64,000 bases of DNA, taken from Pilasporangium apinafurcum (Eukaryota; Oomycota; Peronosporomycetes; Pythiales; Pythiaceae). Location of the stretch: contig BCKE01000011.1 of the NCBI GenBank assembly GCA_001600495.1, positions 227,150-291,149 on the forward strand, written 5' to 3'. The notes beneath the pieces are model-generated. The model ran no database searches. It was not told where the DNA came from and was given only the letters and a program-made list of their open reading frames with translations. Within the stretch, counting starts at the first letter, position 1; every line of letters starts with the position of its first letter. The translations under genes were made by a program, and so were the position numbers. Positions 1 to 11,662 of the stretch are shown piece after piece.

Positions 1-1
1 A

Positions 2-175
2 GGTGTAGAAGAGGCAATTACGATATTAGGTACTCGTGACGCGGTGTACTTCGATCCAGGAGCTAGTGCATGGGTCTGTACAATTCCGTCGAAGGCACCC
101 ATTCGAACGTATTTTGGAGAGGTAGATATCATAACAGTAAAATATGAGAATCCAGACGCCTTGGAATTCATTTGA
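2..175 (+). CDS. C-terminal end of an unidentified protein (cut by window edge)
   Basis: An open frame enters from the left edge and runs 57 codons to a TGA, ending in the residues ENPDALEFI. The stretch is hydrophilic and mixed in composition, as expected of a real C-terminus, with no recognisable motif. It sits just upstream of a same-strand LRR gene. The frame is open from the first base, so the gene starts outside the window. I do not recognise the family. Confidence 0.5.
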   Translation, partial: GVEEAITILGTRDAVYFDPGASAWVCTIPSKAPIRTYFGEVDIITVKYENPDALEFI

Positions 176-208
176 TATTTTGATCTCGTTCTTCATGTGC
201 TAGGTTCA

Positions 209-1952
209 ATGCATGTTAATGCGCAGCTACGATGGTACTCTCATTTGCTCCCATCCGAACGGAGTCGCATACTTTTCGGTATGATGTTGGTCATGTAGAT
301 GACACTGACACTATTCGCACGCATTCGCTAATGTTATTACTTGCAACAGTGGGTAAACGTCGCACAGGACGAAGAGGTAAGCAATGGCACACAATCGGAT
401 CGAAAATTCAGACATCATGAACAAACACCCCGTTATTGGTAGGGCAATTATGTTGATAGATCATTTATTCCACCAAGCGACAACACAACGAACGACAGCG
501 ATGAAGATGATGCTCAAAATGATCCAAGTGCATCACATAGAAAATCGAAAACAATTGATCTACGTGGGTGTCTTGTCGATCATAACGATATGACGCGACT
601 CTGCCGCAATCTCACCGGGAACGTACGTAATTCTTTCTCCATTACCGCATAAAAAACCATGGAAGTAATTGTTCTTTGTAATGTATCTTCTTTCGCACGT
701 AGTGCTTCATCACATTGCTTTCGCTAAGTGGGAATCATTTACAGGACAATGATATCGCTCTGCTTGCCGATGCACTTGTTCACAATGGCTGTCTACAAGA
801 GCTCAACCTGAGCTACAATATCATCTCTGCGCTCGGTTCCACGTTACTTGCCACTGCATTGATTGACAATAAGCATGTTGGTATTCTGGACTTGACCCAC
901 AATCGTATCAGCAAAGATGGTGTCCATCCATGGCTGGGACGCACACTGCGCATGAACCACGCACTCAAGCAGCTAAAGCTCAATCATAATGACATTGGCG
1001 ATCACAAAGCAGTCGAACTTGTGGCGTCCCTTGCACCTAAAGTCGCCAGTATGGAGCAGCAGATCAAGTCACAACTCGCTGCGCGTCGAAGAACAGCAAT
1101 GCCTATGTCCATCGCCAAAGCCACACCTCCCATCACTCCAGGTGGTGCCGTAAACACTAACACACCAGAAGACATTTTTAATACCACACTGACGACTTTG
1201 CTCTTGGGGAACACGGGAATTTCAGATGAGGCAGCACTGCATTTGGCCCATGTGTTGGCAAAGAATCATACGCTCCGCCATCTGGACATCTCGTCCAATA
1301 CCTTCACTCATCTCGGCAACCGCCACATCGCCCAAGGCATTCAACACAACACGTCACTGCGCGTATTGAACTACAGCGACAATCGAATCGACGAAGCCGA
1401 TGCAGTGATTCTCCTCCAGGCGCTCCGGCATCATAACCACATAGAGACTGTGCTCTTCCAGGACTGTCTGAGTGGATCCGTCGTTGGTTCAGAACTTGCA
1501 CGGCTCACGCGTGCCACCAAGACACTGAAGACACTCGATCTGGTAGAAAATTTTTCGTTCTTGTGCTTCACTGCTCATGAATTTGTATTTCTTTCAGTCT
1601 CATGCATATTATGTTCTAGAGCCATTGCGCACTGGAGCCGCCGGGCGTCATCGACTTTTACAAATCTTTAGGGGAAAACAGCACCATTCAGCATATGGAA
1701 ATGACATGCATGGGGCTGAAATCTGACACCGCGGTTGGCATTCTGGCAAGCGCTGTTGAGAAAAATACTACTCTCTGCTTCCTCAATCTCTCGTACAACG
1801 AGCTCACATTGCGGGGGTGCAAACTCCTGCGTGATGCCGCAGCAACTCATGGCGCGCGCATTTTCCTTTCGCTTGAAGGCAATAGTGGCGAAAAGCGACC
1901 CATGGGTGTGACAATAACGGGTGGTAGCATACGACCCGCCCGCCAGTATTAA
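209..1952 (+). CDS. Leucine-rich-repeat (RNI-like) protein
   Basis: Tentative model: exons 209-289, 350-376, 443-622, 703-1542 and 1620-1952, about 486 residues. The last three exons are well supported: phase stays 0 across the introns at 623-702 and 1543-1619, and the join at 1542/1620 restores a repeat (LDL then SHCALEPPG). Repeats of the ribonuclease-inhibitor type (LxxLxLSxNxI, for example LQELNLSYNIISALG) recur from about residue 90 to the C-terminus, with a Pro/Thr-rich interruption near 1080-1180. The first exons rest only on frame continuity and one weak donor (GTCATG at 290), so the N-terminus is uncertain. LRR proteins of this kind are usually protein-binding scaffolds; the partner cannot be inferred. 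Confidence 0.7.
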
Positions 1953-2084
1953 TAGTTAATTCAGTATAAATTAATGAAAATGGGCTAACGGGTCATAATC
2001 ATTGTACAATTGTACCTACCCATATGCTAGCTGAGAGTGTTTGTCTTGTCTTCGTTCCAGCCTTGGAAACAGTGTGTACCAATA

Positions 2085-3714
2085 ATGGAGCAATACTTGC
2101 TGCAGCTCCCGAAGCGGCTGGCGCAGGATGTACGCACAAGTATCGCCAATGGCGAGAGCGGGAAAGTGGAGATGATATCAGGCGGTATGTAAGCGTACAT
2201 AGTGGTTTGATACCTGGTAGTGCTGGGTGAGTTGACGTATGAAGTTTTCATGTTGTGAACGAATAGCGGACAATAAACACTTTACGCTCGTCGTGGATGG
2301 AAAACATTATCCTGCCAAGATCGGTACATCTACTTGATCAGTCAGAACATGCGTAAGTGATAAGCGAGTGTGATGATCTTATACCCTGTCTGTGTGGTTC
2401 TACAGCACAATTGCCATGTATTATTGAGACGCACAAGACGTATGATGACAATTTCTTTTACAAGAGCGGCGAAATAGGACAGGTACAATCATATATTGGA
2501 GTGCTGACGCGACAAAGCATTCATATACATGTGGCATAATGTATATGGTTGTATAGATTTTCATCGTGACAGATAAAGAGGAAACGATGCGTGTTTTAGA
2601 AGAACAAGAGGATTTGCCCCATGGTATCACCCCTCCAAATACCAATGTCGTCAAGCGGAAATACGAAAAAACAAAGCGATACACACCATTTCCCGTAAGA
2701 ACAACGAACTTGACTCGAAAAAAACAATATCTGCTTGTGAATTATCGATAATGATGTCCGAATTTGCAATTAGAAAAATGATGTTGCGCGTGTAGAGGAA
2801 GACCTGGTCAAGATCATCCAAGGCGGCCCTATCGAAGACGTTCGTAAGTTCTTGGCTGCATTGCTTACTCATTTAAGGGTCGATGATCATGTGAAATAAC
2901 ATTCTGGTGGACTGCTGCAATTTTGAATGTAGAGGAAGAACTGGTGGATTTTTACGACTGGATGGTTGATGACGAGCATCCGAATGGGTTAATCGTCACA
3001 GACGAAATGGAGTTAATTCGACAACATCCAGAGTATTTGGAGCTGTCATCGGAGCCACCACAGAAGCAGCTAAAGACCTCATCAGTCGCAAATATCGAGG
3101 CTATGTCGGCAATCAATACCCCTATCGTCACTGATATTGGCTCTGAAAACGAGTCAGCCGTTGGTGGACAGGAATCGGCTCAACGATCTCCAGTGCTGTC
3201 ACCAAATGGAGAGGAAGAAGAAGATGGTGAAGACAAGGAAGTCGATGACCTGGAAGACGAACTGCTGGATGGTATGGAGGAGAAACCAGCAGAACCCGCT
3301 CGATCGACATATCAAACGAATCCAGCGTACCTGAAGTTGATTCCGATACGCGAGAAATTGCAGAAATCCCTTCGCGATTCGGAAAGAGATATCAACGATC
3401 TTACCATGAAGGTGAACGCGAATTCCAATCACGTCGTTAAGGTACGACACTGCTTAGAAATCTTTGCTGTAATATTCGTATAAAAAGAGGAAGGCGCTGA
3501 TGAATGTATTGATACAGAGCCGCTTCAAGCAAATGCTCGAAACCGCACAAGCTCAACACAACAAAGTCGCCGCCGAGTTGGGAAAAGTACGTACACCGTT
3601 TCATCGAGTATTCCTATGCTTCTTTGATACTCAGGTGCTGGTGTATGCATATGTTCATCCCGATTTTCCATTTTACAGGTTGAAGCGGAGATGGCTGCAT
3701 TCGAATCTAGTTGA
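2085..3714 (+). CDS. TAF7: TFIID subunit TAF7 (TAFII55 N-terminal domain)
   Basis: Eight exons: 2085-2184, 2267-2323, 2406-2482, 2557-2694, 2774-2843, 2933-3441, 3518-3586 and 3679-3714, all phase-consistent, giving about 351 residues. The N-terminal half carries the TAFII55 domain: an opening LPKRLAQDVR stretch, VVDGKHYPAKI, then LPCIIETHKTYD with YKSGEIGQ, then the LTPP-like segment GITPPNTNVVKRKY. The central part is very acidic (EEEEDGEDKEVDDLED) and the C-terminus is predicted coiled coil. TAF7 belongs to the TFIID general transcription factor and restrains the acetyltransferase activity of TAF1 in characterised systems. Identification rests on motif order, which matches TAF7 closely. 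Start chosen at the first ATG that opens the domain. Confidence 0.88.
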
Positions 3715-3958
3715 GTGCTATTGAAGAGGGCGATTCAGAAAATGTATCATAGCGAGGGCGTCGAGATCGAATTGAATTGATCAACCGATTTAATTAACAC
3801 TGGGATGCCTTTTCATTCTCTTTCTCTCCATCAAACGAACATTATACGAAGGCGAGGATACCGAGAAGGAAATGAGTTGTTTGTTGCTTGTGATGTCTAT
3901 GATACTAGCTGCACAAGATCAGCAAGATCACAGTTCTCTGTACATCCATCCACAGTAC

Positions 3959-4411
3959 TTAATGCTCGTGCTTCCACTTGAGAAGAGCTTTGACCTGTTC
4001 TTCAGTCAAGTTGAGGCCGGTGATGGACTTCAATCCCTTCGTGTCGTGTTCAATGTGGTCCTTCAAGCCAGCAACATCAGCCTAGTAAAGTCATACCATA
4101 CCCATCAGCGTTATCAACATATATATCACAGTATATTTCTACATTGTCATACTCGGTCAGCCTGTCCCTTCAGCTTCTTCAACAGCTTACGAAGAGACTT
4201 TTCATCTTCCTTGCTACAAATACAAATTACCCAGGTCGTCAGTATCATTTTGGTAGTATCATACGTTTTACGAAACATACTTGAAATATTTGGCTTCTTC
4301 AGCGCGTTCCTTGTCATGTAGCGAGGAGCTCGTGACCGACGCCGTTTGGATGGGCGTAGCCAAAGCGACGCGTTTCTGGGCGGTAGCAGCAGCACGACGA
4401 AGAGCAAGCAT
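3959..4411 (-). CDS. Mitochondrial ATP synthase inhibitor (IF1-like)
   Basis: Three exons on the minus strand, 4411-4281, 4213-4153 and 4081-3959, about 104 residues. The N-terminus (MLALRRAAATAQKRVALA) is rich in Arg/Ala with no acidic residues, a typical mitochondrial presequence, which is why I start here rather than at the ATG-containing frame upstream. Next comes DKERAEEAKYFNKEDEK, which resembles the inhibitory core of IF1 (ER-x-E-x-x-Y/F-F), followed by a Lys/Leu-rich helix. IF1 blocks reverse ATP hydrolysis by F1F0 ATP synthase in the matrix. The C-terminal third (GLNLTEEQVKALLKWKHEH) differs from the plain coiled coil of classical IF1, so a divergent IF1-domain protein is also possible. 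Confidence 0.65.
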
Positions 4412-4700
4412 CTTTCTTCTTACGTTGGATTTCTCTCGTTGAAATGATGGCGTTTGGACCACACGTGTGCGACAAAGTCACGCTCCCCCTGATGGATTCC
4501 CGTAAAAAAGAACTGCAACATCTTTATCCGGATAAATCACGTAATTACGCCTTTTTACCTTGCTAGCTAATTCGTCACTCGTCGATGATTGGGTGGATTA
4601 CAAGTAGAATCCAACGCTATTTTTAGAGTGAAGATGTAGTTATTCTATGTTGAAGTGAATGACGTTCACTAGGCTAATTTGGCGAAGACGCACAGGTAGC

Positions 4701-6964
4701 ATGACGACGCGCGATCGTTTCTATGAGATTTTATGGACCATACCGGCGATACCACTGCCGCAGATGATAGAGGAAGATGCGCCTAGTCCATCCGGAAAGG
4801 CAATGTTTCCACCTAAATTACTTGAGTTGCGCACAAAGGTATATCTATATCATTGGCATTTGTTAATGTCGGCAGTGTATCCAATCATGTGTCCTGACAC
4901 ATACCTGTAGCTGAAAGCCTGCTTGCAAGAGGTAAATTTGTCTATACTCAGTGAAGTATGCACGTCAGCGAAACTCTGTCAGCAATATTGTTGCCTTTTG
5001 CGATCATCGGAGGTAAGGTCTTATGTTGTTTCTCCAGTTTTGATACAAAGCGGTCCACTCACATTTTTCTTTTCCTATACAGTCAGTCCTGGAAGGCGAT
5101 GCTTGTAATAGATGGAAGAGCTCACTTGTTGATAAAGACTGGGTAATTGTGAATTTTTTTTATGATATAGTAATGAAGCTCAAGTGGGTATGGCAATGCA
5201 TATGACAGGATGTCCCAAACATCTTTGAGCTATCAATGGCTTTATTCACCAGAGCAATGCTGTTGCTGAATCAAGCGCGATGTATCTCCATGCACAAAAG
5301 TGAGGAAGAAATCCCAAAGGCTGCTCAGCTGTGTGTAGAAGCAGCAGGGATCTTTGAGCATATCCGAGAATGTATGCACATGACTGCAGAATCGAATCCG
5401 CAGTTGACTGTTAATGTCCCCGAACTATCCACTGAAGTGCTAAATAGTCTCTCAATGGTTTGCGTTGGAATTGTAAGCTAATCTTCATTTCAATGCTATG
5501 GTATGACTACACTTTCTCAGAATGTTCGCTGTTTTGTAGGCTCAACAGCTGGCTATCGTGAAAGCAGCCCTTTACTTTGACAAGCCATACAGCAAACCTT
5601 TACTTTTGAAGCTGCATAATGGCTGCCGACATTCCTACGAAAGTTTTGGTGAAGCTCTTCGTCACTACAGTTCTCTTGCCAGCGTCGACGAATGTGTTTA
5701 CTATCAAATGAGGACTTTCCGACATTTTACAGAGTTTTTCTTGACGCTTCATCGCGCACAGGCGTACCACCTTTCAGCAGAACTGGAGTATAAGGAAAGC
5801 AACATTGGTGAAGCTATCGCTTATATTTCGTTGGCACGCAAGTGGTTTGAGATGAGGCTCAGTATTGGGGGCGTGGGTCTACCTCCGCTGCCCACACAAG
5901 AAAACACAGCGGGATGGGAAGCTTTGCTTCAAAATAGAAGGAAATATTTAGCTCAGATGCATGACTCCTGGGTGAAAGAAAACGACTCGATCTATTTTGC
6001 TTTGGTTCCTACAGAGTCGGAGGTGCTACGTGTACCACCAACAGAGGCTTATGTGATGAAGCCCAAGGAATACAACCCTGATGTGGATTGTTTGGAAGAA
6101 GAAAGTGATAATGAAGTCAGAGCCTATGATGGTGCTGAAATAGAAGACGGGCCTATGGAGGACAATATACCAACACACTGGTCAGACGAAAGAACAGGTC
6201 CGTCAATGATGTTGCTACCTGCAGTGGATGCTGATGAACGAGTGGGGTCAGTGTCTTCAAGCACGCTTGTACCTACACATGATTCCACAAGATGTAATAG
6301 CCATGGATTGCCGTTGGGTCCATCGGCAATTGCAATCTCCGGTGTAAAGAATCCGCAACTTCCTGATTTGTCTGTGGACTTCGAAGCGTCAACTGACAAC
6401 ATTCAAATACATGAGCCAAACCAAAAAGCTATAGCACGTCTTAGTCGAGAGTTGACGATGGGCAAAACTATACTTCGATTGCTGAAAGAAATGAAGGTAA
6501 GAGTCTTCGGTATCTTACGTGCTATGTATGCTCATTTCTTTCTAATCAATCATGATAGTGGAAAAAGGAAACGATGTTTGTGGATAATCATATACTTCTT
6601 TTTGTTCGAAAAAAAGCAGTATTCTTTACCAAGCAGAAGAAAGTAGAATGGAATGCGATCCAAGGGATTCAACTAGAAGAAGCACATGTGCGTATAGCTG
6701 CTCTTAGTCAATCGCTACGCTTTGATTATGAAAACTCATCTACACTTTCTTGGGCAGAACAAAGATACAACGTCCGTATTTATTGTGGCGAAACGGGAAG
6801 ATGGATCACAAACAGTGGAGATCACAACTGGTTCCAATCCCGAGAATCAATTATTATTCGACTACTTGCAACACATGTTCTCCAAAAAAAGAGACAAACA
6901 ATTGGCACGCAAATCATCGCTGCTGAAGACGTTGTCGAAAATCGACAAGTATCTTGATAGTTAA
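4701..6964 (+). CDS. BRO1-domain protein
   Basis: Seven exons: 4701-4838, 4911-5012, 5083-5142, 5209-5472, 5540-6496, 6559-6687 and 6758-6964, 618 residues, all in phase. Exons 2-5 form an all-helical region with the BRO1 hallmarks: a central helix YYQMRTFRHFTEFFLTLHRA, then a TPR-like helix pair with GEAIAYISLA, and near residue 345 the segment NDSIYFALVP, which matches the conserved N-x-x-I-Y-x-x-x-x-P of BRO1/Alix/BROX proteins. After this comes an acidic Ser-rich linker and a basic C-terminal tail. BRO1 domains bind ESCRT-III (CHMP4/Snf7) in endosomal sorting. The last intron (6688-6757) uses a GTGCGT donor; reading through it gives a different, less convincing C-terminus. Confidence 0.75.
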
Positions 6965-7179
6965 ACATTACATGAATGTTTGCTGCTTTGTATTCATGTT
7001 GCACTGTGCTCGATTGTGATTACGTATGGATACCTTATTATCAGAACCAGTAATCTCAAGAACAACGGTAACTTTAATATCTCATCATCCGTCTTTCCCA
7101 GTACTTGCTGCTAAAAATATGTTCGCATGCCATGTGATTAGACTAGTTCAATTGCAGATGAACACGCTCTGGAAATCCG

Positions 7180-9131
7180 ATGAGTATGAAGTTGCAAGGG
7201 CTTGATATCAAGAACCTCTACCCGAATCTTTACGCCGAACGACACAAACACAAGAAAATACCTACGGAATCTTCATCTAAGTCATTGTCTTCTGGACTCC
7301 ATGTTCCGGAACATCGACCTTCGTCATCATGCAGCTCAAACAGTGTTCGACCAAATTCCACGGGTTCGTCGAAAGAAGCTACCACAGCTGATCGAAACGA
7401 ACAAATACCAACGCCGAGATTTGCAAGTAAACTGTCAAAGACGAGTGCAAGCGCGAAGATCAATACAACAGGCTTGGCTCTCCAAAGTACTTCTGCTTGC
7501 AATTCCAATCAGCTTGGTCCAAGCGAAGACAGAGCATCTTATATACGGTCGTTAGGACGACCAAACGCGCTATCAAGTCGGGAGAGAGTAGCGAAGCGAA
7601 GCAGTTCTGGTATTGGTGACCATGAATCTTCAAATCCCAACAGCAATATGAGAACCAACTTACCAGCTCATATACCCCGAGCTGTAGTTGTTCGTGGTGA
7701 ACTCGGTTTCACAAAGCCTCATGAGGATGCCTCTACTTCATCTTCTACTCCAAGATTAGCCACTTCGTCCCGGCCATCGTCATCAGTACCTTATGGAATA
7801 ATGGGCACTACTCCATCCACACTGGTGGAATCAGATGTCAACATAGAGAGTCTTGTGTGAGTGTTGCATACTCAGAGATTGTTGTCATATTTCCTTTTGA
7901 TGATGAGATTTATGCAGCTGACCATTACACTTTCCTGCTTGATTTTAATAGGCTCAATGTTCGGCCTCGGTCACGATATGCTCGACGAGACAACATGCGT
8001 CAATCAGCAAGAACATTAGAGCGAATTTCCACTGCGCCTAACCTGTTATCGCCGTCTGAAGCATGTTCCACTCAGCCTTCGGACACGGTTTTAAGTGGAA
8101 GAGATGCCACTGTGATCAGTACCAGCAAGTCGACACCGGAATTGCTTACAACAACCACTAATTCGCACCCGAAACATCTGGATAAGAGTCTCAATGCGAT
8201 AATATCGTGGGAAGAGAATGACGTCAATAGCTTTTTTTTGACAGAAGTTGATGCTAAAGTGCAGGTAGCACAACGCCAATTCGCTCGTAACCTCGCACGT
8301 GGGTCTTTTCTATTGTACGGAAGCGGCAATTTCGAAGAAGCCATTGCGCATTTCTCTTCTGCCCTTTCATATGCACAGAATAACGAAGATATTCCAATGC
8401 AGACACTCATTAACCATCACATCGGGATTGCGTTGAAAGAACAACGCAAGCTTCACTGGGCGTTTACTATGCAAAAGAAAGCACTCGAGATGGCGCGGAA
8501 TGTTCTCCATGATCGTATGATGGAAGGGCGAATTTTGAAAGCGCTGGGTGTCGTGCTGCTCGAGGTACAAGAATACGAGAAAGCACTTGATCATGAACAA
8601 GAGGCATTGAACATTGCTATCAGTGAAAAAGCCAAAGATCTTGAAGCACGTGTCTATGCTAATCTGGGTAACATAGCCAGTTCGAAAATGCAGTTCGGTC
8701 ACGCACTAGCTTGCTACGAGCGCGATCTCAAACTGTCGATGCAGCTGCACTCAGCAGTGGGGCAAGCACGAGCGCATCAAAACCTATCGTTGGTATATGG
8801 GAAGCTGCACAAAAAAGACTTGGCGATGCACCATGAGCAACAAGCAGCAGCATGGGCTGGACCAAGAGCGTTCACAGCGGATGTGAAGAGTCATCCAAAT
8901 GATTGTGTGGGCAATATCTGTATGCAACTTACCAAGGTAGACACAAAAATCGTAGAATTGGTAGCTAGCTGTTTGACTGATGTCATCAATGAACAAAAAC
9001 AAGTCCAAGAAAAATCGAATAGTACAGAACCAGCGACACAAGAAGATCCACAAGAACTCTTGGTCGCGCCCATTCGGCAATCCACTTCAGCGGGTACCAT
9101 CACATCAAGAAGGAAATCCACACACAAATAA
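7180..9131 (+). CDS. Tetratricopeptide-repeat protein with Ser-rich N-terminus
   Basis: Two exons, 7180-7856 and 7952-9131, joined in phase 2 (GTGAGT donor), 618 residues. Residues 1 to about 320 are Ser/Arg-rich and look disordered. Residues about 330-525 hold at least five TPR helix pairs of the LGN/Rapsyn style: GNFEEAIAHFSSAL, NHHIGIALKEQRKLHWAF, GRILKALGVVLLEVQEYEKA, ARVYANLGNIASS, and ARAHQNLSLVYGKL. The C-terminus is Gln/Glu-rich. Such arrays bind peptides and act as adaptors; a specific partner cannot be read from the sequence. The stop lies only 19 bases from the stop of the convergent LRRC57-like gene, so their 3' untranslated regions must overlap. Confidence 0.75.
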
Positions 9132-9150
9132 GTCATGTTCATTTTAAAGA

Positions 9151-10047
9151 TCAATCAAGACCACAGAGACTCACGTCGGCGTATAAACCGCCGTGAATTT
9201 CCTTGTTTTTCGATTGCGTGCGTCGTTCCAGGAACGCATCAAAGCCCTCCATGGACTCAAGATCGAATTTAGTCATCGGATTACCTTCTAGGTTCATAAT
9301 ATGCACCGACGAGTCCCGCAAGATTTCCACAGCAAGCGACTGCTGTGGGTTCCCCGTGGACTTGCCTGTCAGTCGATTTCCTCTCGCAGAAAGCACTTTA
9401 AGCTTCGTACACTTGGCCAGCGAGGCTGGCAATTCTTGGAGGGCATTTCGATCAACGTTTAGATTTTCGAGCTCCGTTAGACTGGCGATTGATTCAGGAA
9501 TAGTGGTAATTCGATTGTCGGCTAGATCTAGTTCTTTAAGGAATGAAAGTGAAGTGATGGATTCTGGAATATCAGTTAGCTGGTTGCCTTTCAGAGAGAG
9601 TTTGGTGAGATTTGGTGGTAATGCGTGGGGGAGGCTTGAAATGGCGTTTCCATCCAAAATGAGCTACACATGTACAAATGATGAATCAACAGCAGTACCA
9701 ATGAAAAAAAGAGAATTTCACGACCATACCGTGGTCAGTGCTGTCAAACCAGACATATCGGGGAGTGTCGTGAGCGAATTTGATGCCAGTTTCAATGTCT
9801 TCAGACTCGTCAGTGCATTGATGGCACTTGGGAGCTCCTCCAACCGATTAGAAACCAAGTCCAAGGTTCTTAGATTGGTCATCTGCAGAATCTCTTCAGG
9901 AATTTTTTTCAGTTTGCTCTCTGGCAGCGCCAACACGCCTGTGGTTTTCGCAGTACGCATTTTCTGCTGTTGTACATTGCGGTTGTTTTTTGGTTTCGAT
10001 TTCGCCTGGGCATGGGCCTCCTTCGCCTTCGTCGCTGCTTGGCCCAT
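9151..10047 (-). CDS. LRRC57-like leucine-rich-repeat protein, probably N-myristoylated
   Basis: Two exons on the minus strand, 10047-9730 and 9663-9151, 276 residues. The start chosen (MGQAATKAKEAH) gives Gly2 and Thr6, the N-myristoylation pattern, and parallels LRRC57, which begins MGNS. It is followed by the LRRC57-like KTTGVLALPESKL and about eight LRRs of the LxxLPxxLxxLxxLxxLxLxxN type. The C-terminal MEGFDAFLERRT resembles the LEGYDKYMERFT end of LRRC57. The frame extends 13 codons upstream (MLGKQEIEEYFTT), which I take as 5' untranslated. LRRC57 is a small membrane-associated LRR protein of poorly known role. Confidence 0.78.
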
Positions 10048-11662
10048 AGTGGTAAAGTATTCTTCGATTTCTTGTTTGCCAAGCATTCAGACATGGGATC
10101 AGAATCAGAACTAACTTTGAGTCTGAGTCTGATACGTCTGAGTTGATTCACGTCGATGAGATGATGAACAATAAGCGAACGCTGTCATGCTTTGTTGAGT
10201 GTTGATCGGCTGTACAGTTTACGTGCGCGACTACTGAACAGCGAGAGACCAGACACGTAGGCAGTTGAGGCACCGGTGGGTGGGTTGTTAAGAATGGATC
10301 TTCGAGTCTCGCACACATTCTCTCTCTCTCTCTCCCTCAATTCGCAGGTTCAAACACACACATCCTTCGATATTATTTCTATTCGACCCATTCTCGCCTA
10401 TCTTTCAGTGAATGACGTCAATCGCGCGCGCATTTGACAACTACTATATTATTTTATTCAACGATTGCGAACGCGGCAATCATGGGAGTGGGTACATGTC
10501 CATCCACTTTGTGGCGACTACGACCACTCTCTCTCTTGATTATCGGCGGGCATGAAATTTCGACAACGACACCTCGAAATGAAAGTGAAAAAGCGCTCCA
10601 TGACGGAACTGACTGTGAAACAAGAATAGTCGCAGGCTCCACTATCATTCTCCTCTTCTGCTTTTATTCTATTCTATGGCTGTCTCTTGGCTTTTCCATG
10701 AAAAAAAAAGAAGTGGAAGCGACTTGTCACCTGTTTGTCGCCTAGTTTGAAGCTGAGAGTCATTGGTATGCTGCTAACAGGAGCATCAATGGAGGACGTG
10801 ACCACCGACAGGACGGTTAGTAATGTCGTGTTGGCGAACTGACTGCTGGGTGGATCAAGGATTTTTGACCCGATGGACTCGTCTTTACACGCTCACTTAT
10901 GGGCAATCATCCTATGGCAGAGCTCTTAATCACTTGATTCAGTTCATCAACTTGACTAATTAACCGATACTGCTTACAAAATCGCAAATCGTGCAGCCAT
11001 CTCAGATCGCACTGATAGTCGAGCCCGTCAGTTGGGATAGGAGAATTACAATAAATCAGTCATCTCAGACACGAATGTGAACACAGATTAGAATTCCCCG
11101 CTCTTCTCTTTTGAACCTATCGTCACGAGCAGCGAAAAAAAAAAGAATGTCGTCGGGAAAGAGCTTACCAAGATGGACAGGATTTTTTTTTCATGCCACA
11201 TAACGAAGTGTTTTGCACTTGACGTGCATTGTTTCATGGCGGCATTTGGTACACATACGAGCGTAAACACTTCTTTCTTCGTCCACCATCAAACTTTCCA
11301 AGTGGCAAAAATGCACTTGGTCTCGTCTCGTCATCAAATGGTTCGAGTGGGATGATGACCAGCCACAGGAAATGTAATGTTTTTTGTTATTTCGTTTGCT
11401 GGGTGGGTAATTGACTACCCAACCCCTACTTCCTCTGAGCAGCTCAACCCATCTTCTTAAGTTGGTAGGTACTGACTGTGGACGCCACGCAGCTTGAAAA
11501 ATTCGCACCACATTCCTGAGAGAGAGAGAGAGCAACGTGATGACGAGGCGGCTACTGATGGACGGAAGAGAAAGAGTTCATTGCTCGTGGCGTTATTTCC
11601 TCTTCGTCCTTACCGTACGCACCTCCACTCTTCGCCAACCACACACCCATTCAGACTAAGAG
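10048..11662. other. Intergenic region, no supported gene
   Basis: About 1.6 kb between the divergent LRRC57-like and PHD-JmjC genes. It holds short pyrimidine/purine microsatellites, a CT run near 10320-10336 and a GA run near 11519-11532. The latter lies about 130 bases before the JmjC start and may belong to its promoter. Open frames such as 10434-10745 have no family resemblance and unconvincing composition. I see nothing else. Confidence 0.5.
10320..10336. repeat. CT dinucleotide microsatellite
   Basis: A (TC)n run in the intergenic region upstream of the LRRC57-like gene's 5' end. Confidence 0.7.

Noticed and set aside
10434-10745. 103-codon plus-strand open frame
   Set aside because: No family resemblance, hydrophobic low-complexity composition and no splice context; it lies in promoter-like sequence.
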